From: Puccinellia tenuiflora
Taxonomy: Eukaryota; Streptophyta; Magnoliopsida; Poales; Poaceae
NCBI GenBank assembly: GCA_012064385.1
Contig: QRDG01000530.1
Span: 186,001 to 250,000 of the forward strand
Reading direction: 5' to 3'
DNA: 64,000 bases
Every line of letters begins with the position of its first letter. The stretch's first letter is position 1. The notes beneath the pieces are model-generated. The model worked only from the letters and a program-made list of their open reading frames with translations. It searched no databases and was not told the DNA's origin. Below, piece by piece: positions 11,735 through 23,615 of this stretch. The translations under genes and the position numbers were made by a program.

Positions 11735-11905
11735 GGCGGCGCAGGGATGTTGGTTGGTGCAGAGCAGTGCAGGCCGACGATGCAGAGCAGGGCAGTGGCG
11801 CGGTGTAGGCGGGGCGGAGCAGGGCGGCGGCGCGGTGCAGGCGGGGCTGCTTGGAGCAGGGTGGCTACGCGGTGCAGGCGGGGTGGTGCAGGGATGCGGG
11901 GGGCT
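11735..11905 (+). repeat. G-rich minisatellite
   Basis: Repeated GCGCGGTGYAGGCGGGGC-like units, at least three recognisable (near 11797, 11829 and 11868), with strong G over C skew on the plus strand. Confidence 0.5.
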
Positions 11906-12245
11906 GGGGGAATGTGGTTATGCGAATTGAGCCCTTGAACAAGGAGGAGGTGGGCCTGTTGGGTTGTCTGGTGGAAAATTGGGATTTTGAGCTGTTGGGC
12001 TGTGCAAGACTGTGTGATGAGCTAAAATTTCATATCACCTTCGGGATTTTACGATTTTTGCACTACATTTCTGAATTTCGCTAAATAATTTCGGAAAATC
12101 AGATCACCCTTCCAAAATGCTATCGGGATTTTCGGGTTCAGCATATTCAGATTCGGGTTTAGAATTTTCGGTTTTCGCCTTTTTTTCGGTTAATCTAATC
12201 AGCGTAACGCGACGCGGCTTCGTCAGCCGTCGATTGGGCGTCGCG
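11906..12245. other. Unassigned segment
   Basis: More TTCGGGATTTTCGGG-type low complexity, then single-copy-looking DNA. No gene seen. Confidence 0.3.
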
Positions 12246-13120
12246 CACACGTAGACCGTTTATCAGAACAGTGAGAGATCCCGATCCCATCTATACCGGC
12301 CGCCCTACCTTCTTCACTCCACCGGTCCGGCACGCCGTGCGCACGGAGCGCCCCCTCCCCTCCCCACACGCGGCCGACCGCACGAAGCCCCCTGCAACGG
12401 CCAGCACGAAGTCCCCCGTCGGCCGCCTCATCGCGCCGAACGCAGCCGATGGGTACGCGATGTACGCTGCCGGCACGCTCGCGTGGCGCGCATGAAGCCC
12501 CCCCCCCCCCCTCCCCGGGTAGAGCTGGGCGAGGCCCCCCGCGGTCGTGACCACACGAAGCCCGCCCGCGACGCCCAGCACGGATCCCCCGTCAGCTGCA
12601 TCGTTGCGCCGGACCAGTCCGTCCTCTTGGAGACCTGGAACAGAGCACGCCAAATCCGCGGCCATGGCGGTGCGGCACCGCCAGTGCGGAGCTCGCTCCT
12701 CGAGCAACGATGTCGTCGACATCAACTCCCGAGCGCCAGCCATGGCGTCGCGGATCTTGCTCTCCGAGTCGCGACGGCAGTGACCTCTTCTCCCTGTGCG
12801 GTTGCGACGGGGAGCTTGTCTTCCCGAGCTGTGGCGACATAGAGATCGTTCCCTGTGCGATGGATGTGTGTGCTGCGGCGTGGAGCTCAACGGCCAGACC
12901 GCGCACTCCCTGGCGGAGGTGGCGAGCCGCGGGAGCTCCTTCCGAGCCCTGCGCTGCGCTCTCACGGCGGACGCAAACCTCGCCCCGTCGCGGCGCCACA
13001 CGGCGCCTTCCTTCCCCAACGCCCCCGCTGCTCATCCGCTCGTGGCTGCCGAAGTCAATGGAGAATTGGAGCGCTCAATGGTTGAGATACTGCTCTGTCA
13101 CATATGCAAACAAATCTATA
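12246..13120. other. GC-rich block, possible gene remnant
   Basis: GC-rich DNA with overlapping open frames on both strands (12291-13019 minus, 242 codons; 12710-13165 plus, 151 codons). This is expected from base composition alone. None of the peptides resembles a family I know. A degenerate duplication of about 70 bases is visible (about 12369-12437 and 12546-12617). Coding function is not supported. Confidence 0.3.
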
Positions 13121-13396
13121 GATTCAGTACGTACTAGATGGGTTAAGGCAAAGCTGTTGAAGTAATCAATTTTACTAGTTGTCACATATGCATGCAACAC
13201 TGATCAACTAGTGGTACTAGTAGCCGTGCATCAATAATCATCCTGTTATTCATCGGCGGCCGAATAGCAGAGATGAGAGAGATCGAGAAGGTCATCTCGT
13301 TCCTGGCGTCCGAGCCTGAAAAACCCGACCGATCCGACCGCAACTAAAAATGCGTTTCGTGTAAGCCCGGTCCGGCCCGACCGTCAGCCTCAAAAT
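13121..13396. other. Unassigned segment with GCCCGA-rich stretch
   Basis: AT-balanced DNA, then a short tract of GGCCCGACC/GGTCCGGCC-like motifs near 13330-13435. No gene is seen. Confidence 0.25.
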
Positions 13397-13618
13397 TCAG
13401 GCCTGACCCCGGCCCGATGGTACAGTCGGGCCGGGCTGCCCACGGCCACTACTACTCTCCAGCGTTTGGTCGGCGGCCGTGAGCTTGAGGCCCATCCCTA
13501 GTTTCTCCACGTATGCCTGAAGCGTGAGTTTGTCGTCAGCGCACACAAGGTGCTCGATACAATGTCCATAAGGAAAAAACTGGGCGAAGTACTGACAGTG
13601 CGTGTACAGTTCATTCAT
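13397..13618 (-). pseudogene. Unrecognised protein-like fragment
   Basis: A 73-codon minus-strand frame whose first 50 residues look protein-like rather than random (aromatic and hydrophobic pattern, CIEHLVCADDKLTLQAYVEKL) and whose tail becomes Gly/Pro-rich. I do not recognise the family. It may be an exon or a captured fragment. The nearest transposon insertion (element C at 13710) lies just upstream of its start codon. Confidence 0.25.
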
Positions 13619-13709
13619 TCACTCATGCACATCTGTGTCCCTAGTGATGGTGTCTTGTGTATGAATACATGTGATTAGGACCACGTAATCGTTTTGTCCG
13701 TGAGATTTA

Positions 13710-15309
13710 TGATATGTGTCAAACGTATATATAATTTTTGATTGATCCATGCTAGTTTTGTGATATTGTCACATGTTTCTATTATTATATTACATCATTT
13801 TTATGCATTTTGTCGGACTAACCTATTGACAAGATGCCTAGTGCCAGTTTCCTGTTTTTGCTTTTTTTGTATTTCAGAAAATTTACTTCTGTAAATATTC
13901 TCGGAATTTGACGAAAATTTACGGGGAATTTTATTCTACAGAAGGCACCTGGAGACCAAAGGGCGACCTGGGGGGCCACCCACAGGCCAGGAGCGCCCCC
14001 CTGCCATGGCCCTAGGGCAGTTCATGGGTGGGACCCGCCCCTGCCCTGTGGGCACCCCTCAGCCCCCTTCGACGCCTATAAAATCACATTAACCCTAAAA
14101 CGTCGAGACGACCATTATTTTCCAGAGAAGTCACCCCGACGCGCCGTCACCGTGAACCCTAGTTCGGGGGTGATTCTGAAGCTGATCCCGGCACCCTGCT
14201 GGAGGGGAGATCGATCCCGGAGGGCTCTTCATCGCCATGCCTTCCTCCGGGATGATTTGTGAGTAGTCCCACCTTGGACCACGGGTCCATGGCAGTAGCT
14301 AGATGGTAGTCTCTCTCTCTTGTGCTTCATGTCTTATAATCTTGTGAGCTGTCTAACATGATCAAGATCGACTATTGTAATGCTATGTGATGTGTTTGCT
14401 GGGATCCGATGGATTATGAAGTTATGATCAGATTGTGCATGATTTTTATATGTTGATTTATGTTCTTGCATGCTCTCCGATGTGCGTAGTTACTTTGGCC
14501 AAGTGATTGTGTGTATCTCCAAGAGGGAGTATTTATGCTAGATAGTGGGTTCATGCCCCCTTTTGTTCCTGGGCATGAGTGACAGAAATGTCTAAGGACG
14601 AGGGTGTGCTGTTGCTACTAAGGGTAAAACAGCGGTGTTAATGTCTCTTTTGATATTAGTATTGCTTACTTCATGCGCTTTACTTAATGCAATTGTCTGT
14701 TGCTTGCAACTTAATACCGTTGGGTGACAGGCTGGATAGCGATCCCACGGTGGACTTTTTAGACAAAGATGCAGTTGGACTCAACGGTCTTTGTTCATTG
14801 TCGTGATGCCTACATAAATATTATCATGTTCTCTTTGTCATAGCTAGATTAAGTTTGTGTTATAATCTTGTCAATTGCCCAGCTATAATTTGTTACCCAT
14901 CATATGAGTGTTTTATTTACTTAAGAGACTCCACTAGCGAACCCATGGCCCCCGGTCCATCTTTTTACATTGATTGCAACCTTTATTCATCACTTTTCAT
15001 CATCATTACTCCACTGGTTCATTTTCATATTTTCATCTATTTCACTATACAATTAACCGCTTTGTTTTCTGCGAGACTGGAAAGATTGACAACCTTTCCT
15101 TCGTTGGGGGCAAAGTATTTTGGTTGAGTGTGTGCAGGTCCACGTCCGTTGAAGATTAAGCGTCAGAGATCTTCAACATTCACTTTGTTGTTGATTTCAA
15201 TGTCCTACTGGTTCGATAAACCTCGGTTCGTTAGCGAGGGAAAACTGCTATTTGCTACATCCACGCCTTCGCTTGGGGCACCACCCAACGCATCATTCAC
15301 CGATTAGCA
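13710..15309 (+). repeat. 5' LTR of element C
   Basis: 1600 bp, TGATATGTG to GATTAGCA. A TATA box CCTATAAAAT lies at 14075-14084. Confidence 0.9.
14075..14084 (+). promoter_or_regulatory. TATA box in 5' LTR of element C
   Basis: CCTATAAAAT in a GC-rich stretch. The same sequence occurs in the 3' LTR (18997-19006) and in solo LTR E (near 56582-56590). Confidence 0.65.
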
Positions 15310-15319
15310 AGCTCTTTTC

Positions 15320-15336
15320 TGGCGCCGTTGCCGGGG
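15320..15336 (+). other. Primer binding site, tRNA-Asp type (element C)
   Basis: TGGCGCCGTTGCCGGGG, complementary to the 3' end of plant tRNA-Asp, ten bases after the LTR end. This primer choice is common in grass gypsy-type elements. Confidence 0.85.
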
Positions 15337-15507
15337 AATTTGGAGCTACAGCAAGGGGAGTCTCATACTCTCAATAACTTTATTTTGTTTTGGTCTTGCT
15401 TGCTTTATTTCTCGTTTAGCTTATTTTTATTGTTGCAAAATTTTAAAACCGAAAAAAATTGTGTAATTTTTATTTTAGTTTTGTTTATCTTTTATCTAGT
15501 AGCCATG

Positions 15508-16065
15508 TTTCCTCCTAAGTTTGGTATGAAATATGTTAAGGTAGGAAGTGGGGATGTTGTTGGAAAGGATAATATTGAAGAATTCCTCACTTTCGTTAGC
15601 AAACTCTATATCTTGTTTGGTAGCTTGTCTTGACAAGATGTTTGTTAATTTAAATCCGCTATTACAACAAATGTTTCTTAAGCTTGATAGCATGGAGAGA
15701 GGAAAGGAAAAAGATTTTGTATTAGAAACTCTTCTCCATGAATTTGATGATATAGTTAAGGAAGCTAGGAAAATATTTGCTCGTTATGGTGCTCTTGGTT
15801 CATATCCTAATATTCACTATTCTTTGGATGTTAGGGATGAAAATCTAAGAAAATACACTCACAAAACATAGATAAAGGAGAAAGTTGATATTGCTATACC
15901 ATTTAAACTCCTAGGGATATCTGATGCATTGGAAGACAATTTTGGTTGGATTGCTCCTCAAAATCTATTTGACGAGAGTAGTCAACCAAAGAGAAAGGAG
16001 AAGGGTGATTCTCAGCCCTATATTGGTACTATCCAATGCATCTATGATAATTCATTTGAAGGATG
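15508..16065 (+). pseudogene. Broken gag-like frames of element C
   Basis: A frame beginning MFPPKFGMKYVKVGSGD (from 15508) stops at 15633. An overlapping frame in another phase runs to 15871 and carries a helical, charged segment (KLDSMERGKEKDFVLETLL, then DIVKEARKIFARYG). Coding-like sequence continues past a stop to about 16065. The pieces look like one protein broken by at least one frameshift and one stop. No zinc knuckle or enzymatic motif is visible. This is the position of gag, but I cannot place it in a defined Gag family. Confidence 0.5.
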
Positions 16066-18616
16066 ATGATGCCCTCGATTTCGAAAAGACTTGATATTTG
16101 TTATTGCGCCTAGCTAAAAGACGTTAAAGAAAAGCGTTTGTTGGGAGGCAACCCATCTTTTAATTTTAGTTTGTTTTTGTTTTTCTTAAGTCATGAAGTT
16201 GTTACCTCTGTAGCAACTTCATTGTATCCTTTTCTTTTGGTTTTTTGTGCCAAGTTTAGCCTCTAATGCATTGAAAGTGCGAGATATTGTTTTGCTGTGC
16301 AGAAACAGATTTCTGTCCTTCACCGTTCGAAATTGTAGAACATCTCTGAATTTTATCTTTTTCTGATATTTTTAGACAGCAAGCCTGATACTTTTATCTA
16401 TAGTTCGTTAGTTTTGAGTTTTATGATTTGAGCTACAGAAGTGTCTAGAAAAATTCAATCTTTACAGACTATTCTGTTTTTGACAGATTCTGTTTTTATT
16501 TTGTATTCGTCTCTTTACTATCGTCAAATGTGATACTCTTGGGGAGGAGTGTCACATTGAGTCTTAGTGAACAGTAGATAATGACCAATAAATTTGTTTG
16601 TAATTTGTCTTGAGTTGAACACATGTGCATTTTAATTTATGATCACTAACCGTCTAATCAGTTTATGAGAAGTTTTGTGTGAAAGGAGTTTTTAAGTTCC
16701 AAAGGAGAGGACAATGAAGAAATTGAAGATGGATCAGATATCAAGCTTGGGGATGCCCCCATGGCACCCCCTCTGAATATCAAAAACCATCAAGCGTCAA
16801 ATCTTGGGGATGCCCAAGGCATCCACTCTTCTTCATCGACTATCACGAGGTCGTCTTCTTTGAATTAAGTTTTTACCACTTTACATATTATGTGCTATAC
16901 TTGGAGCATCTTTTTACTTTCAGTTTTGTTTCTTTGTTTGCTGGTCATATCCTTGTTGGATCCTAGTTTTATTTGTGTGGGAGAGAGACACGCTCCGCTT
17001 TTTCATTTGAATACTGCTTTGCTTCGCTTATATCTTGTTTAGTATTATTAGCTACTGTTTGTTTGCTAGTAAGCTCTCGCTTTTAACTTTTATCTTGTTT
17101 AGGGCTGCTAGTAGTTCTTGTTAAACTCTCTTGTTCTTCACTTATATTTGTTTGAGAGTTGTTATTAATAAATTGCTTAAATTGTTAAAGTGAAAAAATG
17201 CTATTCATGTGATATTGTAATGAAATTAAAGCCTGCATAGTCTTGTAGATCATTGTGTGGATACTTGATACTTCTCATTTGTTGTGAGATATTAAGATGA
17301 ATGCTTAAACTTGCTGGTTATTTGAGTGGAATTGATTAGTAAAGAAATACGGTTAAAAGCTAGAAACTGTGTGGTGTTTTGTAGTTTTTTTTATAAGGTG
17401 TGGTGTTTTGTAGTTGTTAATTCATAAAGCTAATATTTCTATCAAAAGAATTGTTTGGTCAACAAGGGAGAAGGTGTGGAGCTTTTATGGTTATGATTGA
17501 CTAATGTCTTATGTTACTCTATTACCGGTTAATGTTATGTTTGCTTCAAATACCCCTTTTGCTAAGCCAAAAAATTCGTACTGAGTGTATGGTTCACTCG
17601 TGCATTCAAATCCCAAAGTCAAACTATCTTACCAGCTGAGTCCATCATATCTACCTATGCATGGTCTTTCTTGTCATTCCAAGTAAATTTGTCATGTGCT
17701 ATTTTTAAAATATTCAAAATACTACTTTTTGTGACTCTGTTTTTAAGCTCATGAGGGAGCAGTAGAGAGCTAGATATAACTTGTGACAAGCAAGGTCATC
17801 TCCCTCCTTTCACCCAGTGTCGATGGTTTACGTCTTCACTTGAATCAACCCGAGAGCAGCTTAAGCAAAATATAACTCACCATTCTCCTCCGCGCAATGA
17901 AAATCTGAGAAATCAGCTCAAAACATTGGACAGTGGTGAAATCAAGGAGAAAGAGTAATGTACTCGTTCCACTAAAAACCAGCTGCTCTCACAAGTCTAA
18001 AAGTCTTGCTTGTTATGGGGGACTAGATAGCTTCTCTATTGTTAAATCGTTGACGAAAGCATGTATCTCTCAAAATTGTTTTACTTCTATTTTCTAAATA
18101 TAAAAAGCTCTAGCACATGACTAATCCCTGCTTCTCTCTGCGAAAGGCCTTTATTTTACTTTTAATGTTGAGTCAGTTTTTCTTTTCCTTCTATCTCCAC
18201 CAAAGCAAACATCTAGCATTGATCCTGGGTATCATTGATCATATTGTATCGTCAGATTAAACATGACTCTTTATATTGACTTTACCGTTGGAAGTTGAAG
18301 CTTTTGCTAATACTTACATCTTCTTTGTTTTGATTATCAAACACCTTTGTCATTAACTATTACCTTTGAGAATTAATCAAATATGTGGATCATATTGCTT
18401 TCATGTCTTTAGCGTACTATTTATGAAAGGTTTTGCTCGAATGATTCAACTTGGTTATTCATTGCTTTCTTGCTATCAACTATAGACAATTGTTTTATAT
18501 CACTTCATTCACATCATATGCTTTACATTACTATCTTGATCATGATTGTGTTGATTGCATGTCTTATCAAAAATTATTTTGTTATCACTTACCTACTCGA
18601 GGACGAGTAGGAGTTA
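16066..18616 (+). other. Noncoding internal region of element C
   Basis: About 2.5 kb of T-rich DNA without long frames. It includes a GGGAGGCAACCCA stretch near 16143 that I associate with grass non-autonomous gypsy elements. PPT-like CTTGGGGATGC also occurs at 16747-16757 and 16804-16813, in addition to the real tract before the 3' LTR. Confidence 0.55.
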
Positions 18617-18629
18617 AGCTTGGGGATGC
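18617..18629 (+). other. Polypurine tract of element C
   Basis: AAGCTTGGGGATGC directly precedes the 3' LTR start TGATACG. Confidence 0.7.
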
Positions 18630-20231
18630 TGATACGTGTCAAACGTATCTATAATTTTTGATTGACCCATGCTAGTTTTGTGATATTGTCACATGTTTCT
18701 ATTATCATATTACATCATTTTTATGCATTTTGTCGGACTAACCTATTGACAAGATGCCTAGTGCCAGTTTCCTGTTTTTGCTGTTTTTGTATTTCAGAAA
18801 ATTTACTTCTGAAAATATTCTCGGAATTGGACGAAAATTTACGGGGAATTTTTATTCGACGGAAGGCACCTGGAGACCAAAGGGCGACCTGGGGGGCCAC
18901 CCACAGGCCAGGGGCGGCCCCCTGCCGCGGCCCTAGGGCAGCCCGTGGGTGGGACCCGCCCCTGCCCTGTGAGCACCCTCTCGGCCCCCTCCGATGCCTA
19001 TAAAATCACATTAAACCTAAAAACATCGAAGCAACCATTATTTTCCAGAGAAGTCACCCCGATGCGCCATCACTGTAAACCCTAGTTCAGGGGTGATTCT
19101 GAATCTGATCCCTGACACCCTGCTGGAGGGGAGATCGATCCCGGAGGGCTCTTCATCGCCATGCCTTCCTTCGGGATGATTTGTGAGTAGTCCCACCTTG
19201 GACTACGGGTTCATGGCAGTAGCTAGATGGTAGCCTCTCTCTCTCTTGTGCTTCATCTCTTATGATCTTGTGAGCTGCCTAACATGATCAAGATCGACTA
19301 TTGTAATGCTATGTGATGTGTTTGCTGGGATCCGATGGATTATGAAGTTATGATCAGATTGTGCATGATTCTTATATGTTGATTTATGTTCTTGCATGCT
19401 CTCCGATGTGCGTATTTTGGCTAAGTGATTGTGTGTATATCCAAGAGGGAGTATTTATGCTAGATAGTGGGTTCATGCCCCCTTTTGTTCCTGGGCACGA
19501 GTGACAGAAACGTCTAAGGGCGAGGGTGTGCTGTTGCTACTAAGGGTAAAACAGCGGTGTTAATATCTCTTTTGATATTAGTATTGCTTACTTCATGCGC
19601 TTTACTTAATGTAATTGTCTGTTGCTTTCAACTTAATACCGTTGGGTGACAGGGTGGATAGCGATCCCACGGTGGACTTTTTAGACAAAGATGCAGTTGG
19701 ACTCAACGGTCTTTGTTCATTGCCGTGATGCCTACATAAATATTATCATGTTCTCTTTGTCATAGCTAGATTAAGTTTGTGTTATAATCTTATTAATTGC
19801 CCAGCTGTAATTTGTTAACCATCATATGAGTGTTTTATTTACTTGAGAGACTCCACTAGTGAACCCATGGCCCCCGGTCCATCTTTTTACATCGATTGCA
19901 ACCTTTATTCATCACTTTTCATCATCATTACTCCACTGGTCCATTTTTATATTTTCATCTATTTCACTATACAATTAACAACTTTGTTTTCTACGAGACC
20001 GGAAAGATTGACAACCTTTGCGCCGTTGGGGGCAAAGTATTTTGGTTGAGTGTGTGCAGGTCCACATCTGTTGAAGATTAAGCGCAAGAGATATTTAACA
20101 TTCACTTTGTTGTTGATTTCAAAGTTCTACTGGTTTGATAAACCTTGGTTCGTTAACGAGGGAAAACTTCTACTTGCTACATCCACGGCTTCGCTTGGGG
20201 CACCACCCAACGCATCATTCACCGATTAGCA
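18630..20231 (+). repeat. 3' LTR of element C
   Basis: 1602 bp, TGATACGTG to GATTAGCA, followed by the TSD ATTTA. Confidence 0.9.
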
Positions 20232-21310
20232 ATTTACCGCCTAGTATTTTGCGCCTCGGTGCCGTTGACCACTGAAAGTGCATGGTTGATCCCATGCATG
20301 GTTTTGGTAATTAATGACAATCTCTATGGACTAATATTTGCATTGAGCTATATTTGTAGGTGTCCTTTAGATTGCTTGTCTCCATTTGTTGGAGTCAAGG
20401 TCTTGCTTGTCCTCCATGTGTTGGAGTCAAGATTAAGGGAAGAAGATCATTTGTTGATCAAGGCCAAGGTGTTCATCATCAAGATAAAGGCCAAGTGAAG
20501 GTATGCCGAAGAGATGCTTCTCCCATCTTGGTGTATGGGGGAGCCACATGTGAATTTTCACCAAGCGAAGCGCAATCAAGAAGATGGTTCGTCTTGAGGA
20601 GATGAAGATCGTCTCCATCGACCTCAAGAGGATTACAAGCGCAAGGCAAAGGTATGATCTTGATAGGGCTTTTATTTCACTGGTCTCATGTTGTTAGTTG
20701 AGAGACCGGGTTATAGGATAGATATCCGTACTATCAAGAGGGGCTCTCGACCGAATATCGTAATCGTATCATCGTAGAGAGGACAAACCTTTGCATCCAT
20801 GCAATCATCTCTAATGCTTTTTATTTGCCTCTTATCGTGGTGTGATCGTGGTGCTTGTCGTGCTCGTCATGACAAGGCTAAGTTCACCGAAAACGGTTTT
20901 CATATGCGTCTTCTATTGCGTTTTCGGTATTGGAGATTTTGCCGGTTCATCCGTGCGGAAGATTTATCTCTTCCATTTCTTTGCAAAATCTCCATTGCTT
21001 GTTTGCCATTTCCAAGGGTAGCTCTTGTCGTCCTCTTTCTAACAAAATTGGTTTCACGTTGTTCGGACTTCATTTGCAAAAGATACGGCATTTCCGGTTT
21101 TCAAATAGGAGGTTTTCCCGGCGTGTACTTTTTAGAGAGGTCAAACTCTCTCCTTGTGACCTCCTCCTCACATGATGGACAATGATGTTTCTCTGCATGA
21201 TCTTGTAGAGCTTTTCGTTGCGAGTCCAACGAGCCCAAGATCATCGAAAACGGAGTCCGGATGCAAAAGATATGCCTATTTTCTTATTGCAATTTCTGCT
21301 GTTTTCTGTG

Positions 21311-21678
21311 GGCCGGAAATTCCGGCCCCCGGAAGTTCCGGCCGTTGCACCGGAATATCCGGCCCATATTTTCATCTGAGCTTTTTGGCGAAGTCTTTCT
21401 GGCTTTTCTCTCTGGAGGGGGTCCGGAATTTTGCCTCGGAAGTTTCCTCGGAAATTTCCGGGGGTCCGGAATTTCCGGTCTTTGGTCCGGAATATCCGGC
21501 CCAAGGAAAATTTGGCTAAGTCTTTTTCGCGTTTTCTCTCGGGTGGGGGTCCGGAACTTTGCACCGGAGGTTTGCTCCGAAAATTTCCGGGGCACCGGAA
21601 ATTCCGGTGTAAGCCCCGGAATATCCGGCCCCGGCCGGAAGTTCCGGCCCTTTAACCCGGAATTTCCGGCCCCTCGTT
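21311..21678. repeat. CCGG-N5-CCGG palindrome array in solo LTR D
   Basis: Irregularly spaced 13-base units with cores AAATT, AAGTT, AATAT and AATTT, placed directly upstream of the TATA box as in LTRs A and B. Confidence 0.75.
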
Positions 21679-21705
21679 TTTCCAACGGCTAGTTTTTGGG
21701 GGAGG

Positions 21706-21715
21706 CTATAAATAG
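21706..21715 (+). promoter_or_regulatory. TATA box of solo LTR D
   Basis: CTATAAATAG in a G/C-rich context, about 28 bases after the palindrome array. Confidence 0.65.
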
Positions 21716-22734
21716 CCCCCTTCTTCCCCCAAGTGCTGGTTGCTCAACTTTTGCTCAGCTCTCACTCTCTCTCCTCCATTGTTGCAAACTTGTGAGCTTG
21801 ATTCCTCTCAATCCCTCCGATGATTCTTGCCCAAATTTAGGGATTCAAGAGAGGAGATCTAGATCTACCATTCCACCAATCAAATTCTCCTCTAAGTGAG
21901 GGGAACCTAGTGGATCTAGATTTGGGGTTGCTTTGTGTTCATCCCTTTTGTTCTTCCTCTCTTATCCCCTAAAGCATTTGTTACTTGGTTGGAATTTGAG
22001 AGTGAAGGACTTGACCACTTAGTGTGTTCTTGCCTTTGCATTTGTTGCATCGGGTTGCTCTCCCTACGGTGATACGAGAAGATCGACGTTGAGAAGCTTG
22101 TTACTCTTGGGTGCATTGTGTTCCCAAGAGCTTGTTGCCTCTTGGGTGCATCGTGTACCCTAGACGGTTTGGAGGTGCCGCGAAGACTTCGATTGTGAAG
22201 CTTCGACACGAATTTGGGAGCCCCCAATTGAGTTGTGGGTGTGTGCCCCAAGAGAAGTTGTAAAAGGGCTCCGGAATCCGCCTCGAAGGATTCCGATAGT
22301 GGAAGGTGAACCAATCCCTTGGGTGAGGTTCATCGGAGAATAGGGTGAGGCCTTTGTGACATCTTGAGTAGGCCTCTTGTGCCGAGCTCACACCCCTCCA
22401 ACGAGGCGTACTCCCTTAACAAGGAGGAACTCGGAATACATCCTCGTCTCCGCGTGCCTCGGTTATTTCTATACCCGAGCTTTTACTTATGCAATTTATA
22501 TTGTGATAGCCTTCGTGCTTGAAGTTATTTATCTTGCTATCACCTTGTTGCTTGCCTTGCTTAGCATAAGTTGTTGGTGCACATAGGTAAACCTAGTAAT
22601 TTAGGTTGTTGGCTTGTTAATTTAAACACATAGTTTTATTCCGCAATTATCAAGCTCTTAAATAGAAAAAGTGTTAATCGCCTATTCAACCCCCCTCTAG
22701 GTGACATCCGGACATCGTTTGTTCTTTCAACCAC

Positions 22735-22904
22735 GCCGCCACCCCTCCTGTCGTTGTTGTTCGATAAGCTCATTGAGATTTGTCGTCCGATCCATGCCGT
22801 ACATATTATCCGATCATGTTGTGATCAGAGGAACCACTCCGATCGATGTTGTTTGGACGACTAAGCAACGACCCTCGTCGGGGGTCTCGGCGAAGAGCGT
22901 GACG
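22735..22904. other. Unassigned host DNA next to solo LTR D
   Basis: Continuous with 20237-20272 once the solo LTR is removed. No gene is recognised. Confidence 0.3.
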
Positions 22905-23615
22905 TGTAGTGATAAAGTTACCCACCCTAGACTAATTAAGTTACCCACCCAGTAGTGATGTAGTTATCCGCACTAAAACGATGGAGTTACCCACCCAGAA
23001 GTGATGTACTTACCAACCCTAAGTTGATGAAGTTACCGCCCCGTAGTGATGAAGTTACCAACCCTAAACTGATGAAGTTACCGCCCAGCAGTGATAGAGT
23101 TACCAAATAAACTGATGAAATTACCGCCCTCGTAGTGATAAAGTTACCGCCCTCGTAGTGATGAAGTTACCAACCCTAAACTTATGAAGTTATCACCAAG
23201 TAGTGATGAAGTTACCCACCCTAGACCGAAGGAGTTATCAACTGTAAACTGATGAAGTTATCGCCCAGTAGTGATGGAGTTACCCACCTAAACTGATAAA
23301 GCTACCCACCCAGTAGTGATAGAGTTATCATATAGTAGTGATGAAGTCACCCACCCAACAGTGATGCAGTTACCACCCTAAACTGGTGGAGTTAACCACC
23401 CGGTAGTGATGTAGTTACCCACCCCAGACTGATGAACTTACCACCCTGGACTGATGAAATTAACACCCTGGACTGAAGGAGTTACCAACACTAAACTGAT
23501 TGAGTTACCCACCATAAAATGGTAGAGTTGCCACCCACTAGTAATGTAGTTACCCACCCTAGACCGATGGAGTTATCCTCCCTGGACCGATGGAGTTACC
23601 ATCCGTTGTATAGTT
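22905..23615. repeat. Degenerate minisatellite, GTTACC-type units
   Basis: About 700 bases of degenerate repeats of roughly 20-26 bases, each with GTTACC(CA)CCC followed by AGTGATG or A-CTGATG. The core appears inverted (GGTAACTT) at about 23640-23695, just past the array. Confidence 0.75.

Larger units (their letters stand above)
13705..20236 (+). mobile_element. Element C: complete non-autonomous LTR retrotransposon, TSD ATTTA
   Basis: LTRs at 13710-15309 and 18630-20231 flank a 3.3-kb internal region, with the 5-bp TSD ATTTA at 13705-13709 and 20232-20236. LTRs begin TGATAYGTGTCAAACG and end TTAGCA. A tRNA-Asp primer site follows the left LTR and a polypurine tract precedes the right one. 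Only broken gag-like frames are present, with no pol. The two LTRs differ at visibly more places than those of element A, so this insertion is older. Confidence 0.92.
20268..22734 (+). mobile_element. Solo LTR D, TSD ACCAC
   Basis: A single LTR of 2457 bp (20273-22729), TGAAAG to CTTTCA, bounded by a perfect 5-bp TSD ACCAC at 20268-20272 and 22730-22734. It is related to LTRs A and B over its length, in the opposite orientation. Absence of internal sequence with an intact TSD indicates intra-element LTR recombination. Confidence 0.92.

Noticed and set aside
12291..13019. 242-codon minus-strand frame
   Set aside because: Ala/Arg/Gly-rich, overlapped by open frames on the other strand; compositional.
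15320..15336. tRNA-Asp-like sequence
   Set aside because: Only the 3' complement is present, immediately after an LTR. It is a primer binding site, not a tRNA gene.
22905..23615. Possible CRISPR-like array
   Set aside because: Repeats are degenerate, units touch without unique spacers, and this is a plant genome; it is a minisatellite.
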